64,000 nucleotides of DNA from Catenovulum agarivorans DS-2 (GCF_000568405.1 NZ_ARZY01000012.1:1-64000), one strand, 5' to 3'; shown: positions 39,557-50,824, counted from the first letter of the stretch. The notes: generated by a model not told the origin, from the sequence alone. Made by a program: numbers and translations.

Positions 39557-40237
39557 TTACAAACCATGTAATCGCATTAATAGAATGGCAAATACCGACT
39601 TAACCATAGATTCATCGTTATTCTCAAACTGTATTCCTAACAAAGCTTTATCTTGAATACGTGCATTTTTGATCATGCCATACAGCTGGAAATCTGATTC
39701 AAAATCATCATTTACCCCAAAATCAATGCTCACTCGTTCATCAACCAGCTCAGAGATAGTGTTTTTGTTTAGCTGGCTTTCTTGCGCTTCAGTTAGATTA
39801 AATTCACACTTCAAACCAGTTAACGAAAAATCACTCACCATAGTTAGAAACTCAAAATCTTTATTAAGCAATCTAACCCCAGCCATAGCCTCAACTTTCA
39901 ATCTTGGTTTAGACCTCAGTTGCTGACTGTGAGTCTGTGAAGGAAACGCAACCAATAACAGAGGCTCTCTTAGTTTGGATACACCTAATGATGGTGCTTT
40001 AAATGAAATGGCGTGAAGCATGTCTTTTGCAACCATAGTACGCAGGGTTAAATGCGTGCCAGGAACTAAGCCAAATTTATGATTGACCAGCGCACGTTTG
40101 TCTGGAAACTTTAAAATTAAATATTCCTGGTCGATCAAACCAACGTAGATCATTTGTACCGTTTGCATTTTATGACCAGTATCTAAATAAGTCACACTAA
40201 TCGGTGCACCCGGTTTAAGTTCCAACAATAAACTCAA
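39557..40237 (-). CDS. PilZ-domain cyclic-di-GMP receptor (YcgR-like)
   Basis: The 226-residue cytoplasmic protein has an N-terminal YcgR-N/flagellar-brake-like barrel (about 1-105) and a C-terminal PilZ domain with the cyclic-di-GMP motifs RSKPRLKV (RxxxR-type) and DFSLTGLKCEF (DxSxxG). It would bind cyclic-di-GMP and alter motility or surface behaviour. Several cyclic-di-GMP enzymes lie in this window, and the LapA-type adhesin would be a natural target of the same signal. Confidence 0.85.
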   Translation of the reverse strand: MSLLLELKPGAPISVTYLDTGHKMQTVQMIYVGLIDQEYLILKFPDKRALVNHKFGLVPGTHLTLRTMVAKDMLHAISFKAPSLGVSKLREPLLLVAFPSQTHSQQLRSKPRLKVEAMAGVRLLNKDFEFLTMVSDFSLTGLKCEFNLTEAQESQLNKNTISELVDERVSIDFGVNDDFESDFQLYGMIKNARIQDKALLGIQFENNDESMVKSVFAILLMRLHGL

Positions 40238-40395
40238 TATTTAGTCTCCGCCTCACTGCACTAGCACTAATTAAGGCATAGGCACAGCAAATGCGCAAGC
40301 GATTTCAATAAGTTAACAAAAACATTGGTTTTAAGTAACATGCATATACTTGATTGGGTATAATAGGCAAAATTACACTTAATTAACGGCAAGTT

Positions 40396-40992
40396 ATGAA
40401 AATTGCAGCTGTAATCATGGCCGCGGGGCAATCCAGCCGATTTAAAGATTGTAAACACCTCGCCCAAATTGGCGAAAGCTGCCTGCTGCGCCTTGTATAT
40501 AAGTCACTCCAGCAAACCAATATTGACGATATATATATCATCACCGGCCATTGGCACCAGCAAATCAGTCAATACTTTGCACAGCATACAAATCAACACA
40601 TCAACATACTATACAACCCCAACTGGCAAGCGGGCATAGGCAATTCCATTGCATTTGCGGTGTCGAAGCTAACAGACAAATACAATGCGATTTTGATTAC
40701 CCTTGCCGACCAAGTCGCAATCACGGGTGCAGAATACCAACAACTGCTCGATACTTTTACCAATCAACAGGCCGATATTAGCTGTGCCCAATACAATCAT
40801 ACTAAGGGGGTTCCTGCAATATTTCGTCACACCACTTTTGCAGAGTTGTGTAAATTAGCTGGCGACAAAGGAGCCAAAAAGCTATTGAATAGCAGACAAT
40901 TTAACTCGGTAACCTGTACGCTCGACAGTGCAGCTATTGATATAGATACTCAACAACAGTTACGCCAATACCTAGCGCACAAAATGGGTTAA
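40396..40992 (+). CDS. MobA/MocA-like nucleotidyltransferase
   Basis: The 198-residue protein starts IAAVIMAAGQSSRFK, the nucleotide-binding signature of the MobA-like NTP transferase family, and has ITLADQVAITGAEY as the metal-binding LADQP-like motif and GVPAIFRH. MocA homologues transfer CMP to molybdopterin, but relatives use other substrates. No molybdenum enzyme gene is near, so the role is open. Confidence 0.82.
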   Translation: MKIAAVIMAAGQSSRFKDCKHLAQIGESCLLRLVYKSLQQTNIDDIYIITGHWHQQISQYFAQHTNQHINILYNPNWQAGIGNSIAFAVSKLTDKYNAILITLADQVAITGAEYQQLLDTFTNQQADISCAQYNHTKGVPAIFRHTTFAELCKLAGDKGAKKLLNSRQFNSVTCTLDSAAIDIDTQQQLRQYLAHKMG

Positions 40993-41119
40993 CCGACATA
41001 ATAAAGTTTAAATGTACCCATTTGTTATCAATTGTTAACAAAGTGGCTTTTTACTGGCCTTTCTACTACAGATGCTCTAATCTAGCCGTTCTTTAATTTT
41101 AATAACTTAGTTTTTACTT

Positions 41120-42244
41120 ATGAATTACAAATCAATCGTAAACTTTGCCAAAATATCTTTGTTAAGCGCTTCTATTTTATCTACCTCAGCATTCGCAACC
41201 ATAGTCAAAATAAAAACCAACCAAGGTGATATCACAGTAAATTTATTTGACCAAACTACTCCTAAAACGGTCGAAAATTTCCTGCAATATGTAAATGACG
41301 ATTCTTACGATAACTCAGTATTTCATCGTTCAGTAAAAGACTTTATTGTACAAGCCGGCAGCTACTCGTGGAGCATGCAAGGTGAACAAACTAAACCTCA
41401 GTTTAATTCGATTGAATCAGGCGAGGTAGTTGAGAACGAACCTTTATGGTCAAACGTTAAAGGCACAATTGCGATGGCGAAAACAGGCCAGGAGCACAGT
41501 GCAACTTCAGGCTGGTTTATCAACCTAAATGACGACAACGTAGAAAACCTAGACCTTCAAGCCAGCGGTTTTACCGTTTTTGGTCAAGTTACTGAAGGTA
41601 TGGATATTGTTGAAAAAATTAATGCGCTAGAAATTTATAATGCAGGCAGTCCGTTTGACACAATTCCATTAGATAATGTACCAGACGATGCAAACTCTAT
41701 TGAAACTGAATATCTAGTTATTATTAGTGATATTGAAGTGTTAGATTCTGCAGAAGATACAGCTGATGACTTGCAACCTGTTGCGAACACATTAATTTAT
41801 CAAGAAAATATCGATACCATTGAAGACGGTATAGCAGCAATTGAAACGCTTATTGAGACATCTGAAAATAACCTAGCATTAGCCAAAACAGCACAAACTG
41901 CAGCCGCAGCGATTTCTGATGAAAAAGGTGAAACAGCTTCAGCCGCAGTGGTAAAAATTGAAGTAGCATTAAGCGCTTTAGACACGCTTCAAACAAAAGC
42001 GGAAGACATTTTAACCGATGCTAAAAATGGCCAAACCAATGGTGAATCAGTACTAACGATTATTGATTACCGCAACCAAATGGTTGACACCTATCAAGAA
42101 GTATTAAGTGAAGCAACGACCATTAGCAGTCAATTAAGCATAGCAGAAAGTGCAGCGAAAAAAGAAAGCTCTGGCGGCTCATTCTCATTTGGTTTTATTT
42201 TAGCCGCACTTGGCTTGTTGGGTTTTAGAAAAAAGTTTAATTAG
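41120..42244 (+). CDS. Exported cyclophilin-type prolyl isomerase with GlyGly-CTERM tail
   Basis: The 374-residue protein has a signal peptide (cleavage near AFA, residue 26), a cyclophilin domain (about 27-205: VKIKTNQGDITVNLF, FHRSVKDFIVQAGSY, TSGWFINLNDD), a helical Ala-rich region (about 215-345), and a C-terminal GlyGly-CTERM-like signal: SSGGSFSFG, a hydrophobic stretch, then GFRKKFN. Such tails are cut by rhombosortase in Shewanella and Vibrio relatives. Its stop codon overlaps that of the convergent kinase gene by four bases. Confidence 0.87.
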   Translation: MNYKSIVNFAKISLLSASILSTSAFATIVKIKTNQGDITVNLFDQTTPKTVENFLQYVNDDSYDNSVFHRSVKDFIVQAGSYSWSMQGEQTKPQFNSIESGEVVENEPLWSNVKGTIAMAKTGQEHSATSGWFINLNDDNVENLDLQASGFTVFGQVTEGMDIVEKINALEIYNAGSPFDTIPLDNVPDDANSIETEYLVIISDIEVLDSAEDTADDLQPVANTLIYQENIDTIEDGIAAIETLIETSENNLALAKTAQTAAAAISDEKGETASAAVVKIEVALSALDTLQTKAEDILTDAKNGQTNGESVLTIIDYRNQMVDTYQEVLSEATTISSQLSIAESAAKKESSGGSFSFGFILAALGLLGFRKKFN

Positions 42245-45200
42245 TCCCCCTGATTAAACTCGGCCAGCAAAGCTTGTGCTGCGGTAAAGTCAAATTGATT
42301 TATTGCTTGTGCCAACTCTGCTAACAAAGCCTCTTGGTTGCTTCCAGCAAACATTGGAAGCAACTGTTCTACAACATCGACCGCTGAAGTGTCAAAATCA
42401 GCGATAGCCGACTCTAACTCCGCCATTAACTCTGCAACTTTTTCTTCATCAAAGTTTTGCACTTGTTTTTCAGTCGTCAAATCAGCAGCAGATATAGCAG
42501 TCAATACTTTATTAAGTGCTTGTAAAAGCGTTTGCTTATGTACCTCAAGCGCTGCATCAGAACTGGATATTGCCTCTTCTAAGCTTTTTGCTGCTCGGTG
42601 AGTTTGTTCTGCACCAATATTGCCTGAAGTACCTTTGAGCGTATGCACTAACCTTTTAGCTAAATCAACATTATCCGCGTCAATCGCTTGTGTTAGCTCT
42701 TGTTCAAAGTTTTTGCTGTTGTTGTAAAAGCTCTGTAATAGCTTCAAATATAATTTCTTATTGCCTTGAGTAGTGGCTAACCCTTTGGTGCTATCAATCC
42801 CCTCTATTTCGGGCACGCTGATGCTGTCGTCATTTTCAATAACAACTGGCCCCTGCCCTTTGATTGGCTTAGCCGGCTTTATCCACTTGGCCATCACAAT
42901 AAACATATCATCAACATTGATAGGCTTAGCGATATGATCATTCATGCCTGCATCAATCACTTTTTCCCTATCGCCTGCCATTGCATTCGCAGTCATTGCG
43001 ATAATTGGGAAGTCTTTGAATTTCGCTTTTTCACGAATGATTCGCGTTGCAGTATAGCCATCCATTATCGGCATTTGGCAATCCATTAATACACCGTCAT
43101 AAACTTGTTTATCCAACATATCGACGGCTTCTTGGCCATTGTTTGCCAACTCTACCGATATATGGTTTTGATTTAATAGCTCAACCGCTAGCTCTTGGTT
43201 CATTTCATTGTCTTCTACCAATAAAATTTTCGCACCTTGTAAACTTTCAGCGGCTTGTTTTGCCAACTCATCGGTTGTGTCTGTGTTGGCAGGGCGAGCG
43301 ACCTCTTTACCCATTGCCAATAAAATTTCATCTAACATGCTTGAAGGCGTGATGGGTTTAGTTAAAAAGCCCTTGATATCTAGCTCTGATGCCGCATCAA
43401 TCGCATCTTCTTTGCCATATGCCGTCACCATAATAATTGAAGGTACATAACTAAGCTTGGCTTGAATTTGTTGCGCGGTTGCAACGCCATCCATCCCTGG
43501 CATTTTCCAATCCATAATAACCAAATGGAATGGGTCTGCTTCACTTGTATTTAGCAATATCGCTAACGCATCATGACCATCTTGCGCTTGTTCCGCTCTA
43601 AAACCGAACCCTGTAAGCATGGTGGTAAAAATATCACGTGCAGTTGCATTATCATCAACTACTAGAATACGTAACGCTCCCAACCGAGCAGAATCAACAC
43701 TATAATTATTTTGTGCATTTTTTTGTTTGTCTATTAACACTTTAAAGCAAAATTCACTACCGTGGCCTAACTCACTTTCAACCCAAATTTCGCCATTCAT
43801 CATTTCAGTAAGTTTTTTGCAAATTGTTAGGCCTAGGCCAGTACCACCGTATTTACGGGTAGTCGAGCTATCAGCTTGTGAAAACGATTGAAACAGTTTG
43901 TTTTGATGCTCGGCACTCATGCCGATACCTGTGTCCTTTACACAGCAATTTAATACAATTTGCTCTTGTTCAACGTCTTCTGCCCACAAGCTGACAACCA
44001 CTTCACCGCCAGTTTCGGTAAATTTGACCGCGTTATTACCCAAATTGACCAGTATCTGCCCTAACCTTAGCGGATCACCAATTAATGCTAATGGCATATC
44101 AGCTGCAACACTGTAGTGTAATTCAATGCCTTTTTCTTCTGCTTTTAAACCAACTAAATTGGTTAAATCATCAAGGACATCCTCTAGCCTAAACGGAACT
44201 TTTTCGATGTTGAGTTTGCCAGCTTCGATTTTTGAAAAATCTAAAATATCGTTAATAATGCCCAATAGCGCTTCGGCGCTGCGGTGGACCTTATCAATGT
44301 AACTTCGTTGTTTTTGATCTAAATCAGTTTGCAATGCGAGATGACTCATACCTATTATCGCATTCATTGGTGTACGAATTTCATGTGACATATTCGCCAA
44401 AAAGTCACTCTTTGCTTGATTCGCCTGATTCGCATATTCTCGGGCTTGCACTAACTCGGTAATGTCGGTCGAAATTCCGCCTACCGCCATTAAATTTCCA
44501 TCGGCATCATGCACAGGAAATTTATACGACATAAATATTTCCACTCGTCCATCTTCACGCGTCAACGTCTCTTCTGTTTGCAATGTTTCTAAACTTTGTG
44601 CAACTTTAAGGTCATTTTCGATGAATTTATCCGCTATTTTTGCTGGGAAGAGCTGTTTGTCGGTAAGGCCGACTAAATCATCTAAATCTAACTTAGTTAT
44701 CTTTCTCCATTCTTTATTCACCAGCATATAACGGCCCTGTAAATCTTTTAAATAGATAAGCGCCGGCGAATTATCAATAACGGTTTGCAATAGCTGTCTA
44801 CTTTCAGCAATGGCTTTTTCAGCCGCTTTACGGTCGGTAATGTCGCGAAGAGAGCTTGCAACCAATAAACCTTCGTCCGATTCAATCGGGCTAAGGCTAA
44901 TCTCAACTGGAATCAACCGACCTGTTTTAGTCAATGCTTCTAAGTTGCGGTTTTGCCGCATCCCTCTGAATTCGGGACGTTTTAAATAGCTTGCTCTATA
45001 GCTTACATGCGCTTGGCGGTATTCTGCTGGCATTAGTATTTCAACGTTTTGCCCCAACAATTCAGCGCGCTCATAGCCGAACATTTCTTCGGCTCGCCGA
45101 TTCACAATAGATATCGCCCCCTTGGCATTGGTGACTACCATAGGATCAGGCGCAGACTCAATTAAGTTATACAGTTGCGTTTGACTTTTAGTTAAATCAG

Positions 45201-47625
45201 CAGTGCGTTCATTAACTTTTTCTTCTAATTCATCGCGGGCTTTCAATAAAGAACGGTTAGCACGCTCTGCAACCCATGCGTTGATCGCCATTAAACTAAA
45301 TGACAAAAATAGCGTAACGCCTAACACTGAATACAGGGTATTACGCGAAATGCTAAAGGCTTGCATTGCCTCCTGCTCATCTATTTCAGAGATAACCCCT
45401 AACTTAAGTTCATCATTCCACACCCATGCACCAAAGACGGGTTTTCCTCTAAAATCTACATAAGTTTCAGTTCGAACATTGCTAGTGCCATATAAAACCT
45501 GTTGAGCCGCGACAGTCAGTTCCGAGTTGTTGGCAACTCTGACATTCAGTAAACTCGATTGAGCAGGTTGGAGCTGTGATCTAGCAATCAATTCATCATT
45601 AAAGCGGCTTTCGCTAATTAAATAACCAGCTTGATTTATCGCATAGGTTTCACCAGTTTGACCTATCCGCCCGTTTTTAAAAATGTTTGAAAACTCTTCA
45701 TTCGGATCAATTTCAGCCACCACAGCCGCTATGGCTTTGCCAGAATAGTCCAATACAGGTGCTGCAAAGTATAAATAAGCAGGGTCTTGTGGTGAACGCC
45801 GAGTAGGAGGTAAAAATAACGGGCGGCCACCAAACACAACCTTGTTTATTTGGCTTTGAATATGCGTAAATGATGGCGTGCCTTTAAATACGGCTGTTCC
45901 ATCTGTTAACAGCATATAAATCTTCCAATTTTTGGCGTTTAAATCATCCAGCTCAAGTAAAGAGCGATAATCGGATAATGCGCTTGGTTCTTCACTCGCT
46001 CGAGTAGCCTCAGAAAACAAGGTATTCAATGAAGATTCACTGGCAATTAAAGATATTAATCTAAGCCTATCTTTAACCCAGTTATCTAAAGTCGCATGTG
46101 TAGACCTAAGTACAGTTGTTAATGTTTGTCCTGTTCGTTGTTTGGCAATACTTTCCTCGCGCTGCAGCGAGTTCCAAGTCAGAGCAAATACCACCACCAA
46201 CACTGCAGCCAGAGACAACATAGCAAACATTCGCAACCTGCCCGACTGAAAAAACGACAAAACCTCACCACTGTTTTTGCTTAAATACAAAGCTAGAACA
46301 AGAAACGCCACTGCTAAACCTAGGGTGATAACAACCAACTGCACGAGTGGAAATTCATGACCTTGTTGAATATTTTTAATGTCTGATAAAACGACTTGCT
46401 CTTCTAATTGCTTAGTTAGCCAAGTTCTGCGGATTTGCTCGCGTTGAACAGGCGTGATTGTAGCCAACACTAAATTGAGAATTTCAACTAGCTCAGGCCA
46501 GTCTTTACGCACCCCCATAGCTACTTCAAAAACAAATTCAGTATCAAAATTAACTTTTAAATTTGTTAACGCCAATGCATTTACTCTTTCGATTGCACTG
46601 AGTTTGTTGGCAAGCATCCCGTCTAACTGCGATTCAGAAACGGCTTTTAAACCCTTGCTTATCGAATCAACAAATACGTAGTTAATATCAGGGTATTGCG
46701 CTTGCGCCCACTCGGTATTGGCATAGCCCTTTACAACGCCAACTTTAAGTGCTCTAACATTGGCCAACCCTTTAATCTTTGGAACCTCTCGGCGAGTAAC
46801 CAACACAGTCGGAATTTTTAAATAAGGATCAGAAAAAAGTAAGTTTTCACTCCGCTGTGGCGTTTTAGCTAATCCAGGTATGACATCAATCTGACGAGCA
46901 TTGGCCATGCTCATAACATCTTCCCACGAATCAGCGTCAACAACCTGAAAGTTAATATTGAGTTTTTGTTCTATTATCTTTCGATAGTCACTGATAATGC
47001 CCTGATGTTGTCCAGCAAGATCAACAAACTCAAAAGGTCGCCAATCTGGATCAACGCCAATTCGCATATGCTTGTTTTGCAACAACCAATTTTTTTGCTG
47101 TACGGTTAAATTTAATTTTTTGTTTGGCTCAATTACACTAAAGGCGTTCTCAAATTGCTCCACCAACTGACTCAGTATTTGAGAAAACGCTTGTTTATCA
47201 GCTTTGTAATTAGCTTGATTTAACAAGCCACGTGCAACAGTCAATTGTTGTTGTTTCACTTGAGCAATAACCAAGTGCTCGTGGTTATATAAAGCTTGAT
47301 TCACATCGAGCAAAGACTGATACAACCCAGCGTATTGATTGTTAAGAATGAGCTTTAAATCAACCAAAGATTGCGCTAGCTTTTGTACGGCACCAGCATA
47401 TTTTTCCTGCCATTTTTCATCGCCTGTGTAAGCGTAGGTGACTAATGAGCTGGTTAGAACCTCTTCTTGCAATTTAACTTCTGAAGTTAATTCAACAAAA
47501 TGAATATAGTCTTGAGTTTGGTTTTTTTGTACCGCAGCTACCTTGGTTAAACCAACTAACAACACAGAGACGGTTAATCCAATAAACCCTAAAAATTTAC
47601 ACAAGTGGCTATTTTTTCCAGTCAT
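42241..47625 (-). CDS. Multidomain hybrid sensor histidine kinase
   Basis: The 1794-residue membrane kinase is built as follows: a membrane segment (about 10-30) and helical periplasmic region; a type 3 solute-binding domain (about 185-415, [11 protein letters not shown]); two membrane segments (about 430-490); a Cache-type domain (about 500-790) and membrane segment; a coiled coil; two PAS domains (about 845-1085); HisKA with the phospho-His in [16 protein letters not shown] (about 1120); HATPase ([15 protein letters not shown]); two receiver domains ([31 protein letters not shown]); and a C-terminal Hpt domain ([15 protein letters not shown]). It can run a full four-step phosphorelay. It overlaps the preceding solute-binding gene by four bases (ATGA). 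Confidence 0.92.
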   Translation of the reverse strand: MTGKNSHLCKFLGFIGLTVSVLLVGLTKVAAVQKNQTQDYIHFVELTSEVKLQEEVLTSSLVTYAYTGDEKWQEKYAGAVQKLAQSLVDLKLILNNQYAGLYQSLLDVNQALYNHEHLVIAQVKQQQLTVARGLLNQANYKADKQAFSQILSQLVEQFENAFSVIEPNKKLNLTVQQKNWLLQNKHMRIGVDPDWRPFEFVDLAGQHQGIISDYRKIIEQKLNINFQVVDADSWEDVMSMANARQIDVIPGLAKTPQRSENLLFSDPYLKIPTVLVTRREVPKIKGLANVRALKVGVVKGYANTEWAQAQYPDINYVFVDSISKGLKAVSESQLDGMLANKLSAIERVNALALTNLKVNFDTEFVFEVAMGVRKDWPELVEILNLVLATITPVQREQIRRTWLTKQLEEQVVLSDIKNIQQGHEFPLVQLVVITLGLAVAFLVLALYLSKNSGEVLSFFQSGRLRMFAMLSLAAVLVVVFALTWNSLQREESIAKQRTGQTLTTVLRSTHATLDNWVKDRLRLISLIASESSLNTLFSEATRASEEPSALSDYRSLLELDDLNAKNWKIYMLLTDGTAVFKGTPSFTHIQSQINKVVFGGRPLFLPPTRRSPQDPAYLYFAAPVLDYSGKAIAAVVAEIDPNEEFSNIFKNGRIGQTGETYAINQAGYLISESRFNDELIARSQLQPAQSSLLNVRVANNSELTVAAQQVLYGTSNVRTETYVDFRGKPVFGAWVWNDELKLGVISEIDEQEAMQAFSISRNTLYSVLGVTLFLSFSLMAINAWVAERANRSLLKARDELEEKVNERTADLTKSQTQLYNLIESAPDPMVVTNAKGAISIVNRRAEEMFGYERAELLGQNVEILMPAEYRQAHVSYRASYLKRPEFRGMRQNRNLEALTKTGRLIPVEISLSPIESDEGLLVASSLRDITDRKAAEKAIAESRQLLQTVIDNSPALIYLKDLQGRYMLVNKEWRKITKLDLDDLVGLTDKQLFPAKIADKFIENDLKVAQSLETLQTEETLTREDGRVEIFMSYKFPVHDADGNLMAVGGISTDITELVQAREYANQANQAKSDFLANMSHEIRTPMNAIIGMSHLALQTDLDQKQRSYIDKVHRSAEALLGIINDILDFSKIEAGKLNIEKVPFRLEDVLDDLTNLVGLKAEEKGIELHYSVAADMPLALIGDPLRLGQILVNLGNNAVKFTETGGEVVVSLWAEDVEQEQIVLNCCVKDTGIGMSAEHQNKLFQSFSQADSSTTRKYGGTGLGLTICKKLTEMMNGEIWVESELGHGSEFCFKVLIDKQKNAQNNYSVDSARLGALRILVVDDNATARDIFTTMLTGFGFRAEQAQDGHDALAILLNTSEADPFHLVIMDWKMPGMDGVATAQQIQAKLSYVPSIIMVTAYGKEDAIDAASELDIKGFLTKPITPSSMLDEILLAMGKEVARPANTDTTDELAKQAAESLQGAKILLVEDNEMNQELAVELLNQNHISVELANNGQEAVDMLDKQVYDGVLMDCQMPIMDGYTATRIIREKAKFKDFPIIAMTANAMAGDREKVIDAGMNDHIAKPINVDDMFIVMAKWIKPAKPIKGQGPVVIENDDSISVPEIEGIDSTKGLATTQGNKKLYLKLLQSFYNNSKNFEQELTQAIDADNVDLAKRLVHTLKGTSGNIGAEQTHRAAKSLEEAISSSDAALEVHKQTLLQALNKVLTAISAADLTTEKQVQNFDEEKVAELMAELESAIADFDTSAVDVVEQLLPMFAGSNQEALLAELAQAINQFDFTAAQALLAEFNQGD

Positions 47626-48425
47626 AGCGCATCTCCCAAAATCACAGACTCATACTTAAAGCCATTGCGCTGTAAAATTTGTTTATAAGCATCCGTTTTT
47701 ATTAAAACTTGCACTTGTTGTTCAATTTGTTTGATTAACGCCTCTGCCTGTGGATGTTTTTTAGAAACTGCGATAGAAACGGGCAACTTATAAATGCTGG
47801 GCGTTAATACTTTAAATGCACTATTCAACCCCAATTTATCCGACAGCTTGCGAAAGAAATGTTGATTATTAAGGGCAATATCATAACGGCCTGCAAATAA
47901 ACCTCTTAGCTGCTCTTGCGAATCGTTTACAAATCGCTTTTTAAGATATTTGGCGGTGTCAAACTGGTCACCATAAGTCCAGCCGTATATAACACCTAGT
48001 TTATAGGGCGCAAGCTGCAATAATTGGCCTGTGTATGCCACCGAACTGTCCGCACGAACAATTAAGTCTTGAGTTTCATAAATGTGTGGCGTTTTCGTGA
48101 ACAGCGCTATTTTGTTGCGTTCATCGGTAGCCGACAAATTCATCACCACATCTTGCTGGCCAGCTTCTAATTCAGCCAGCAGCAAACGCATATTCGGATA
48201 TCGAGTCAGCTCAATTTGGTAATTCAATTGGTTAGCAATTAAACTAAATACCTCGTACGATACCCCTTTGAATACGCCGTTGTTATCCACGTAATAAAAA
48301 GGTGGGAAGTCTTGCGGTGCCCCAACACGCAGGGTTTTAACCTTATCATTTGCAACGGCCAAATGTACTGAAAAAATCATTACAAGCTTTAGTGAAAAGC
48401 TAACCCAGTAACGCATTGTCTTCAC
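47622..48425 (-). CDS. Periplasmic type 3 solute-binding protein
   Basis: The 267-residue protein has a signal peptide (about 1-26) and an amino-acid-binding fold (LRVGAPQDFPPFYYVDNNGV, GVSYEVFSLIANQL, DVVMNLSATDERNKIA). No permease or ATPase gene accompanies it. Instead its last four bases overlap the start of a kinase that carries its own domain of the same family, so it is more likely a ligand-capturing sensor subunit than a transporter part. Confidence 0.88.
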   Translation of the reverse strand: MKTMRYWVSFSLKLVMIFSVHLAVANDKVKTLRVGAPQDFPPFYYVDNNGVFKGVSYEVFSLIANQLNYQIELTRYPNMRLLLAELEAGQQDVVMNLSATDERNKIALFTKTPHIYETQDLIVRADSSVAYTGQLLQLAPYKLGVIYGWTYGDQFDTAKYLKKRFVNDSQEQLRGLFAGRYDIALNNQHFFRKLSDKLGLNSAFKVLTPSIYKLPVSIAVSKKHPQAEALIKQIEQQVQVLIKTDAYKQILQRNGFKYESVILGDAL

Positions 48426-48477
48426 CTTGTTTTTGCTATTTGTTTAACCACGTTTAATGCTTAGTTAATTAAACAAA

Positions 48478-49512
48478 TTAGTCTATTTGATCTTTATACT
48501 TTTGCTGAATTTCACGAACTCTAGGCAAACATTCAATAAATAATGGAACAAGTTGAGGGTCAAAATGCTGGCCAGCTTCCTCTTGCAACAAAGCGATAGC
48601 TTGTTCTTCTGACCAAGCTTTTTTGTAGGGACGCTCACTGGTTAATGCATCAAATACATCAGCAATTGCGACAATACGACCAGACAATGGAATATCTTCT
48701 CCAACCAAGCCAGATGGATAACCTTTGCCATTCCATTTTTCATGATGGGTTAAAGCAACTTCTCGTGCTAGTTGCAGTATGGGTGACGGGTGGTCTCCGA
48801 TAATATCAACGCCATATTGCGTGTGTTTTTGCATAATGGCCCACTCTTCGGCATCTAATTTTCCTGGCTTTAATAAAACGCGATCAGGAATACCTATTTT
48901 GCCAATATCGTGCATCGGCGCTGCATTGTACAAAAGTTCGCACCACTCTTCTGGTTGACCCATTGCTTCAGCCAGAAAACGTGCAAACCAACTCATACGA
49001 ATAACATGTGTACCAGTTTCGTTGTCTTTATATTCGGCAGCGCGACCAAGCCTACGAATAATTTCGATACGAGATTCATTTAATTCACGGGTTCGTTCTT
49101 TAACTAAAGCTTCTAAATGGCGAGATTGATTATATAACGACAATTGCGAGTGAACGCGCGCTAATACAATTGCTGGGCTAACAGGCTTAGTGATGTAGTC
49201 GACTGCTCCTAATTCGAATCCATGTTGCTCGTCTTGCGTTTCAGTTTTTGCAGTAACAAAAATAATTGGAATATGCGCGGTAGCAGGGTTTGACTTTAAC
49301 GCTTGACATACTTGGTAACCATCCATCTCTGGCATCATGACATCAAGTAATATTAAGTCGGGTTTGTCTTGTCCTTGGGCAATTTGTAGCGCTAGTTTGC
49401 CAGTTAAGGCGGCTTTTATCTTATATTCATGCTTAAGTATACCTGAGAGTATTGCAATATTGTCAGGTGTATCGTCTACCACTAATATGGTTGCTTTGGT
49501 TTGTTCTGTCAT
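48478..49512 (-). CDS. Response regulator with HD-GYP phosphodiesterase domain
   Basis: ATG 49512 has GGAGA seven bases upstream, giving 344 residues. The receiver domain (about 1-125) has ILVVDDTPDN and the phospho-Asp in LLDVMMPEMDGY. A coiled coil (HLEALVKERTRELNESR) leads to an HD-GYP domain with HDIGKIGIPDRVLLKPG and HHEKWNGKGYPSGL, which should hydrolyse cyclic-di-GMP. The gene is first in line before the solute-binding protein (52-nt gap) and hybrid kinase, so it is the probable output of that kinase. Confidence 0.92.
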   Translation of the reverse strand: MTEQTKATILVVDDTPDNIAILSGILKHEYKIKAALTGKLALQIAQGQDKPDLILLDVMMPEMDGYQVCQALKSNPATAHIPIIFVTAKTETQDEQHGFELGAVDYITKPVSPAIVLARVHSQLSLYNQSRHLEALVKERTRELNESRIEIIRRLGRAAEYKDNETGTHVIRMSWFARFLAEAMGQPEEWCELLYNAAPMHDIGKIGIPDRVLLKPGKLDAEEWAIMQKHTQYGVDIIGDHPSPILQLAREVALTHHEKWNGKGYPSGLVGEDIPLSGRIVAIADVFDALTSERPYKKAWSEEQAIALLQEEAGQHFDPQLVPLFIECLPRVREIQQKYKDQID

Positions 49513-49832
49513 AATGCGTCTCCATACAAAAACCACTAACTAAAGCAATTAGTTAAGTCAGTTGGGCCCAACACAGCGAAGCGGTGCTTGAACTTTAATT
49601 CGAGCTATACATCTCTATTTAAAGTGCAATTTTCACCCTGCCCACACAAAGATTAGCAGATTTTGTAGATTATAGTAATCTTCTAACTGATGGATATGAC
49701 GATAAAATGACCATGGGTAGTTACAAACAGAACGAAAGTCACATTGCGACACTTTCGCTTATAACAATTAAACCTAAACCACCTGCACACCGTACTAATA
49801 ACAACTAACAAATTATAAGCAGGACATTAAAT
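49513..49832. other. Intergenic region between the signalling operon and DUF6435-like gene
   Basis: This 320-bp stretch lies between divergent genes and should hold both promoters. CGAAAGT (49733-49739) and ACTTTCG (49751-49757) form a perfect 7-bp inverted repeat. I see no open frame worth calling. Confidence 0.45.
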
Positions 49833-50009
49833 ATGTTGTCATTTTTCAAAAAAGATCCAATCAAAAAACTGAATAAACTATATGCAGCTAAACTTGAACA
49901 AGCGATGTGGGCGCAAAGAAATGGGGACATCAGGTCTTATGCCATGCTAACCGCAGAGGCAGAGAAAATAGCTGAAGAAATTGAACAGCTAAAAAATTCG
50001 AGCCAGTAA
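49833..50009 (+). CDS. Small DUF6435/Lacal_2735-like protein
   Basis: The 58-residue protein starts MLSFFKKDPIKKLNKLY and continues with charged helices (AKLEQAMWAQRNGDIRSY, AEAEKIAEEIEQLK), the pattern I recall for the widespread DUF6435 (Lacal_2735) family of small cytoplasmic proteins of unknown function. An AGGA ribosome site lies about nine bases before the ATG. It is a single gene. Confidence 0.75.
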   Translation: MLSFFKKDPIKKLNKLYAAKLEQAMWAQRNGDIRSYAMLTAEAEKIAEEIEQLKNSSQ

Positions 50010-50084
50010 GTATAAACCGTTAAACAAGCAAAGTAGACTTTTGTGTGAAATAAATAAAACGCAATATAAAATATGCGGGAAAAC

Positions 50085-50113
50085 AACTAAAGCAACATTG
50101 CGTCGCTTTAGTT
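50085..50113. terminator. Terminator between DUF6435-like gene and efpL
   Basis: AACTAAAGC and GCTTTAGTT form a perfect 9-bp stem with an 11-nt loop, 10 nt after the efpL stop. On the minus strand GTTTTCC follows and on the plus strand TTAG, so it could serve both convergent genes. Confidence 0.7.
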
Positions 50114-50123
50114 TTAGCAAACT

Positions 50124-50690
50124 TTATGCTCGACCCATAAAACGAACTTCTTCAGTGTTCACTTTTACCCGGTCACCAGTAGAAATATGCTCTGGTACTT
50201 GAATAACCAAACCTGTGGTCAAAGTAGCAGGTTTAGTACGTGCACTAGCAGATGCACCTTTAATTGATGGTGCGGTTTCAGTAATCACTAGCTCAACACT
50301 CGGTGGTAATTCAACCATTACTGGGTTGCCTTCAACCAATACCACAACCAAACCTTGGGTATCGTCAGCAATAAATTTAGCTTCTTCTTCAATGGTCTCT
50401 TTATTTAAGTGGTACGGCGTATAGTCTTCGCTGTCCATAAATACAAACTCATCACCATCCATATAAGAGAAAGTCACAGGACGACGCGCTAAATCAGCCA
50501 CATTCAGCATATCTTCGGCTTTAAATGTATGGTCAATTTTGCCACCCGTAACCACATTGTACATGCGCATACGGTACAAACTTCCACCAGCTCTACCTTG
50601 TGGCACAGAGCGCTCAATATCTCGAACAATTACCACACCACCATCAAACTCGATGGCCATATTTTTTTTAATTTCACTTGCCTTTGGCAT
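50124..50690 (-). CDS. efpL: Elongation factor P-like protein (EfpL/YeiP)
   Basis: The 188-residue protein is the EF-P paralogue EfpL (YeiP), which rescues ribosomes stalled on polyproline and related motifs. It has [14 protein letters not shown] at the start, an extended beta3-loop (VPQGRAGGS) with Arg at the tip instead of the modified lysine of EF-P, and the conserved [19 protein letters not shown] near the C-terminus, ending RFMGRA. This identifies it as EfpL, not EF-P. Confidence 0.94.
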   Translation of the reverse strand: MPKASEIKKNMAIEFDGGVVIVRDIERSVPQGRAGGSLYRMRMYNVVTGGKIDHTFKAEDMLNVADLARRPVTFSYMDGDEFVFMDSEDYTPYHLNKETIEEEAKFIADDTQGLVVVLVEGNPVMVELPPSVELVITETAPSIKGASASARTKPATLTTGLVIQVPEHISTGDRVKVNTEEVRFMGRA

Positions 50691-50780
50691 AACTAAGCCC
50701 TTAAACGCTTATAGAAAATTTTCGCGAATTTAGCAGAAAGCGTAAGCGTCGCCAAGTAGAGTTTAGTTAGATTTTTTTAC

Positions 50781-50812
50781 ATCATGTGATATATTAAAAT
50801 CTATCATTTGAT
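50781..50812 (+). promoter_or_regulatory. Paired ATCA-NN-TGAT operator sites of the Xre-RES operon
   Basis: ATCATGTGAT (50781-50790) and ATCATTTGAT (50803-50812) share the palindrome ATCA-NN-TGAT and start 22 bp apart, two helical turns. The second is part of a 14-bp palindrome, CTATCATTTGATAG (50801-50814), next to the ribosome site. A TATATT (50790-50795) between them could be the -10. Binding of the Xre antitoxin here would shut its own promoter. Confidence 0.6.
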
Positions 50813-50824
50813 AGGAGTGCATCT

